Assembly (NCBI GenBank): GCA_963754955.1
Contig: CAVWHY010000004.1
Location: 1-64,000 of the forward strand
Direction of reading: 5' to 3'
DNA from: CAVQJU01 sp963754955
GTDB lineage: Bacteria; Acidobacteriota; Vicinamibacteria; Vicinamibacterales; CAVVIG01
DNA: 64,000 nucleotides
Shown here: positions 61,580 to 64,000 of the stretch, one piece after another
How positions within the stretch are numbered: position 1 is the first letter of the stretch
How the letters are laid out: each line of letters starts with the position of its first letter
Made by a program: the position numbers and the translations under genes
The notes under the pieces: generated by a model
What the model saw: the letters and a program-made list of their open reading frames with translations, nothing else
The model's database searches: none
Told to the model about the DNA's origin: nothing

Positions 61580-62373
61580 CAGAAAAACCGGAGGCCCTCC
61601 GAGGTCGGCGCCACGTCGATTTCCGCCGCATACCGATAGAACAGCTCCAGGCCCGCCTGTTCCTCGGCGCCTAAATGGTACTTGATATTCTCGCGCAGGT
61701 AGCGCATCCCGACCGCCTGCCGGCCCGGCGTGTCCCTCAGGTACGCGCAGGCGACCTCGTCGGACGCCGCCACGCCCGCGTCCCGTGCCCGCTGCAACGC
61801 TTCGACGTCCCCCGGCTCGAGCAGCGCCCGGCCGGCCGGCCCAGAAGGCATAGACGAATGGCAGACCGGTCAGGTCCGTCCAGGCGCTGCCGAGATCTAT
61901 CACCTCGACCGGCAGCTTGTGCTCGACCTTCGGCTGAAACAGCGCGTTGTCGCCGATGATCAGGGCGGCGTCACACCGTCCCAGCATCTGCGACAAATCC
62001 GGCCCTGCCGGTTCTATCGCGGGGCTGATTTTGAACAGCCGCGCGCACAGGACGCGCACCAGCGCGACCGACGTGCGCGAGCTGACGTCCATCGCGATCG
62101 ACCGGACGTCGGCCATCGGTTTCGACGTAAACAGCAGCGACCGACGCCACCGGTCCGCGCGAGGCGATGGCGAGGTCGGGCACGATGGCATACGGGCCGT
62201 CCCCGCAGGTACTCGATGGAGGGAATCAGTCCGAGGTCGATCGCACCGTCGTGAAGGAGCGACGCGCAGGTGGACGGCACGTCGAAGCGCAGCAGGAATC
62301 GCAGCGAGCGGTCGAGACCGTACACGAGCGGACGCGCGTTGAGGTACCCCACCGCGCCGAGACGGACCATCAT
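61579..62373 (-). CDS. mqnA: Chorismate dehydratase MqnA (several frameshifts)
   Basis: First step of the futalosine pathway, chorismate to 3-enolpyruvylbenzoate. The start reads VRLGAVGYLNARPLVYGLDR, then LLHDGAIDLGLIPSIEYLRG. After frame changes near 62200 and 62140 come DVRSIAMDVSSRTSVALVRV and MLGRCDAALIIGDNALFQPK, then AWTDLTGLPFVYAFWAGRPA. A last change near 61845 leads to VGMRYLRENIKYHLGAEEQA. About 264 residues after correction, normal for MqnA. The start is at 62373 or 62370, overlapping the upstream gene. Confidence 0.92.
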
Positions 62374-63222
62374 CGATCCAGCGTCTCGAAGCGCCCGTTC
62401 CGTTCGACCGGTTGCTGGCTGGCCGCCTGGATATTGCGGCGGATTTCCTCGAGCGGCGAACGGCGGCGGCCCTGTCCGGTATCTTCATCCGCCGATACGG
62501 CATCCACGTCGTCGGCGCCGACGGTCAGCGCCACCTGCGCAAGCTTGGGCCCGTAGAGCGCCCAGTCCACCTGGATTGACGGGATGTTCTGGACCGTCAG
62601 ACGCGCGAGCGCCACGCGCTTCACGTCGTCGTACCCGGTTGTCGGGCACAGCCGGATTGACGCGGCGCGGCAGGGGCGCAAATGCCCGTATGACAGCGAC
62701 GATCCGCTGCAGCTCGGCCACCTGCCTGAACAGCGTCAGGGAATCGGCCGTGGAGAGTTGGTGGATGGTCAGGCGGCCCAGCGCGAGCCCACCGATGTTG
62801 ACCTCCTCGATCGATCGCCGGGGATCCTGAAGGCGGTCGAACGGGGCCTCGGCCACGAGATCGAGGCCGGCGGCGTGGAGGTCTTCCAGCAGGAGGCGCA
62901 GCGTAATCTGTTCACGCGACGCGAGCTGTTCGAGATCGTCGAGGGAAAACGCGGACACCGGCACGCCCTTCGCTGCCGCGACGACCTCGCGGACGCGGGC
63001 GAGCGCCGCGGCGCGCGACTCGGGCACGCCGACGATCCGGACCTCGCCGGCGACCGCCGGCCACGACAGCGGCGCACCGACCTCGGCGGACACCTCGGCG
63101 ACCCGCACGAAGGTCGTCCGGACGCCGTGGCGCTCGCGGCGCACGGCATCGGCCGCCATGCCGAGGGTGATGATGTCGTGCGAGGCGGCGAGGGTCGACA
63201 GATCGGTGTCGGAAACGGGCAT
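62370..63222 (-). CDS. MqnE/MqnC-like barrel protein lacking radical SAM cysteines (one frameshift)
   Basis: The C-terminal third clearly belongs to the MqnE/MqnC/CofH group: TTGYDDVKRVALARLTVQNI, then PSIQVDWALYGPKLAQVALT and VGADDVDAV. The middle (LHAAGLDLVAEAPFDRL, GGLALGRLTIHQLSTADSL) also follows that fold. Where the family has CxxxCxxC, this protein reads RTTFVRVAEVSAEVGAPLSW, with no cysteines. The frame changes near 62670. About 284 residues, some 80 shorter than MqnE, starting at the ATG at 63222. It lies first in the menaquinone operon where mqnE is expected. It is probably not a radical SAM enzyme. Its role is unknown. Confidence 0.8.
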
Positions 63223-63307
63223 GTGTGGGTGGACGCGGCGCTTCACCGCGAACCACGATTTTATGGCACCGCCTGCCCCGGCAACAACCCCGGGAGCGAA
63301 GCGCGCG

Positions 63308-63895
63308 CTACTCGAGCGTGACCGGCAGCCTGGCGTGCGCGAGCGGGTGGTTGAGCACGAGCGCGTACGTGCCGGTCTCCCACTCTCCGGAAGGCATCTC
63401 GAAGAACACCTCGCCGATCGTCACGCGATCGTTGTCCAGCAGCGCCGTATCGACGGCCAGGCCTTCTCCCGGCAGGGCGAGAAACTGCAGGCGCTCGAGC
63501 CGCGCGGAGGGACTGAGATACGTGTTGAGCTGGCGTCTCCAGATCGCGGCGTTCTGCCTCACGTAGGCGACCTGGGAACTGTCTTCGAGAAATCGGCGTT
63601 GAGCCGCGAGCATCATCCGGCTTCCCGAGGGCGTCTGGAGCGTCAGATTGTCCCGCTCGAGGATCATGCGCCGGCTGGTCGTCCAGAGGGCGAGGTCGAT
63701 TAACACCCAGCGCAGGGCATGATTCCGCTGGGAGTAGTCGTAGGAGGCGACAACCTGAATGACATCGTCCCGGTACTCGATCGTCGCCCGGCCTCTCGGC
63801 TTCGTGTGCGGGAAGGATCGCGGTTCCTGCGCGACCGCGCGAATCCCGACCCAGAGAACCACGACGGCCAGCACCAGAAACATGACCCGGCGCAT
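63308..63895 (-). CDS. Secreted or membrane-anchored protein of unknown function
   Basis: I do not recognise a family. From the ATG at 63895 the protein has a signal peptide-like start (MRRVMFLVLAVVVLWVGIRA plus VAQ). A mostly beta body of about 170 residues follows, with RGRATIEYRDDVIQVVASYD, DNDRVTIGEVFFEMPSGEWE and a closing YALVLNHPLAHARLPVTLE. It looks like a small periplasmic domain. An in-frame ATG seven codons earlier is possible. It lies 85 bases upstream of the MqnE-like gene, and that gap holds nothing clear. Confidence 0.7.
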   Translation of the reverse strand: MRRVMFLVLAVVVLWVGIRAVAQEPRSFPHTKPRGRATIEYRDDVIQVVASYDYSQRNHALRWVLIDLALWTTSRRMILERDNLTLQTPSGSRMMLAAQRRFLEDSSQVAYVRQNAAIWRRQLNTYLSPSARLERLQFLALPGEGLAVDTALLDNDRVTIGEVFFEMPSGEWETGTYALVLNHPLAHARLPVTLE

Positions 63896-63923
63896 AGCGC
63901 ACTCCTGTTCGAGCACTCCGGCC

Positions 63924-64000
63924 TTACTTGTCGGCCCCCAGAATCAGGGGCAGCCCGTTCTTCGAGTTGCCGATGACCACCACTTTCGCATTGCTGCTGG
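63924..64000 (-). CDS. C-terminal end of an unidentified gene (cut by window)
   Basis: Only about 25 codons are visible, ending VVVIGNSKNGLPLILGADK followed by TAA. The frame is open to the right edge. This is too short to assign a family. Confidence 0.45.
   Translation of the reverse strand, partial: SSNAKVVVIGNSKNGLPLILGADK

Noticed and set aside
60365..62503. Apparent MqnA-MqnC fusion protein
   Set aside because: The join depends on frameshifts in mqnA. The true mqnA frame ends with a TGA overlapping the mqnC ATG at 61579.

Overview
The window is visibly GC-rich bacterial DNA with densely packed genes, many stop/start overlaps (ATGA or GTGA) and few Shine-Dalgarno sites. The gene set is that of a Gram-negative diderm (LptE, a TonB-like protein) with menaquinone made by the futalosine route, bacillithiol synthesis (BshC), PEGA-domain and Ser/Thr kinases, and a secreted carboxypeptidase-regulatory-domain protein. 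Together this suggests Acidobacteriota, probably the Vicinamibacteria. That placement is an inference from gene content, not from a search.

Layout. 1-3665 (minus): cysS (cut by the window edge), a small unknown, ribF, a PhnP-like metallohydrolase and a DUF1844 protein. 3706-4510 (plus): mazG. 4561-14140 (minus): pseudokinase, carA, carB, comEC and a GxxExxY nuclease-fold gene. 14169-24388 (plus): bshC, a class A penicillin-binding protein, xdhC, an amidohydrolase, then hrcA-grpE-dnaJ-prmA behind a CIRCE operator. 24440-30854: secreted carboxypeptidase-regulatory protein, rsmE (minus), an active Ser/Thr kinase, ilvE, pilT, recX. 30905-37268: alaS, a lytic transglycosylase, an ABC exporter pair (minus) and rpsT. 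37298-45456 (minus): holA, lptE, leuS, a histone-deacetylase-like hydrolase, a DinB protein, a DUF374 acyltransferase and a membrane FeS oxidoreductase. 45496-51878 (minus): etfBA and the fatty-acid cluster rpmF-plsX-fabD-fabG-acpP-fabF. 51883-56762 (minus): YceD/DUF177, dgt, deoB, miaA, a 25-residue membrane peptide and a TonB-like gene. 56861-63222 (minus): a menaquinone operon (MqnE-like, mqnA, mqnC, deaminase, ubiA/mqnP, ubiX, menG). The last 0.8 kb holds a secreted unknown and the end of another gene. No stretch above 300 bases lacks a gene, and I saw no rRNA, tRNA or CRISPR array.

How the parts connect. EtfAB and the neighbouring membrane FeS protein should pass electrons from acyl-CoA dehydrogenases to menaquinone, which the last operon makes. 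The fab cluster supplies acyl chains to the adjacent phospholipid genes. CarAB, DeoB, Dgt, XdhC and the amidohydrolase serve nucleotide metabolism.

Two features run through the whole window. First, many gaps between genes hold small inverted-repeat islands whose arms are made of degenerate 7-9 base words (CACGAAG, GGTCC, TTGGTCAT, GGTGGCT, CTACGTT and others). One pair brackets the GxxExxY gene. Second, about twenty otherwise normal single-copy genes carry one or more single-base frameshifts, which look like sequence errors rather than gene decay. Those genes are given here as full-length reconstructed spans.
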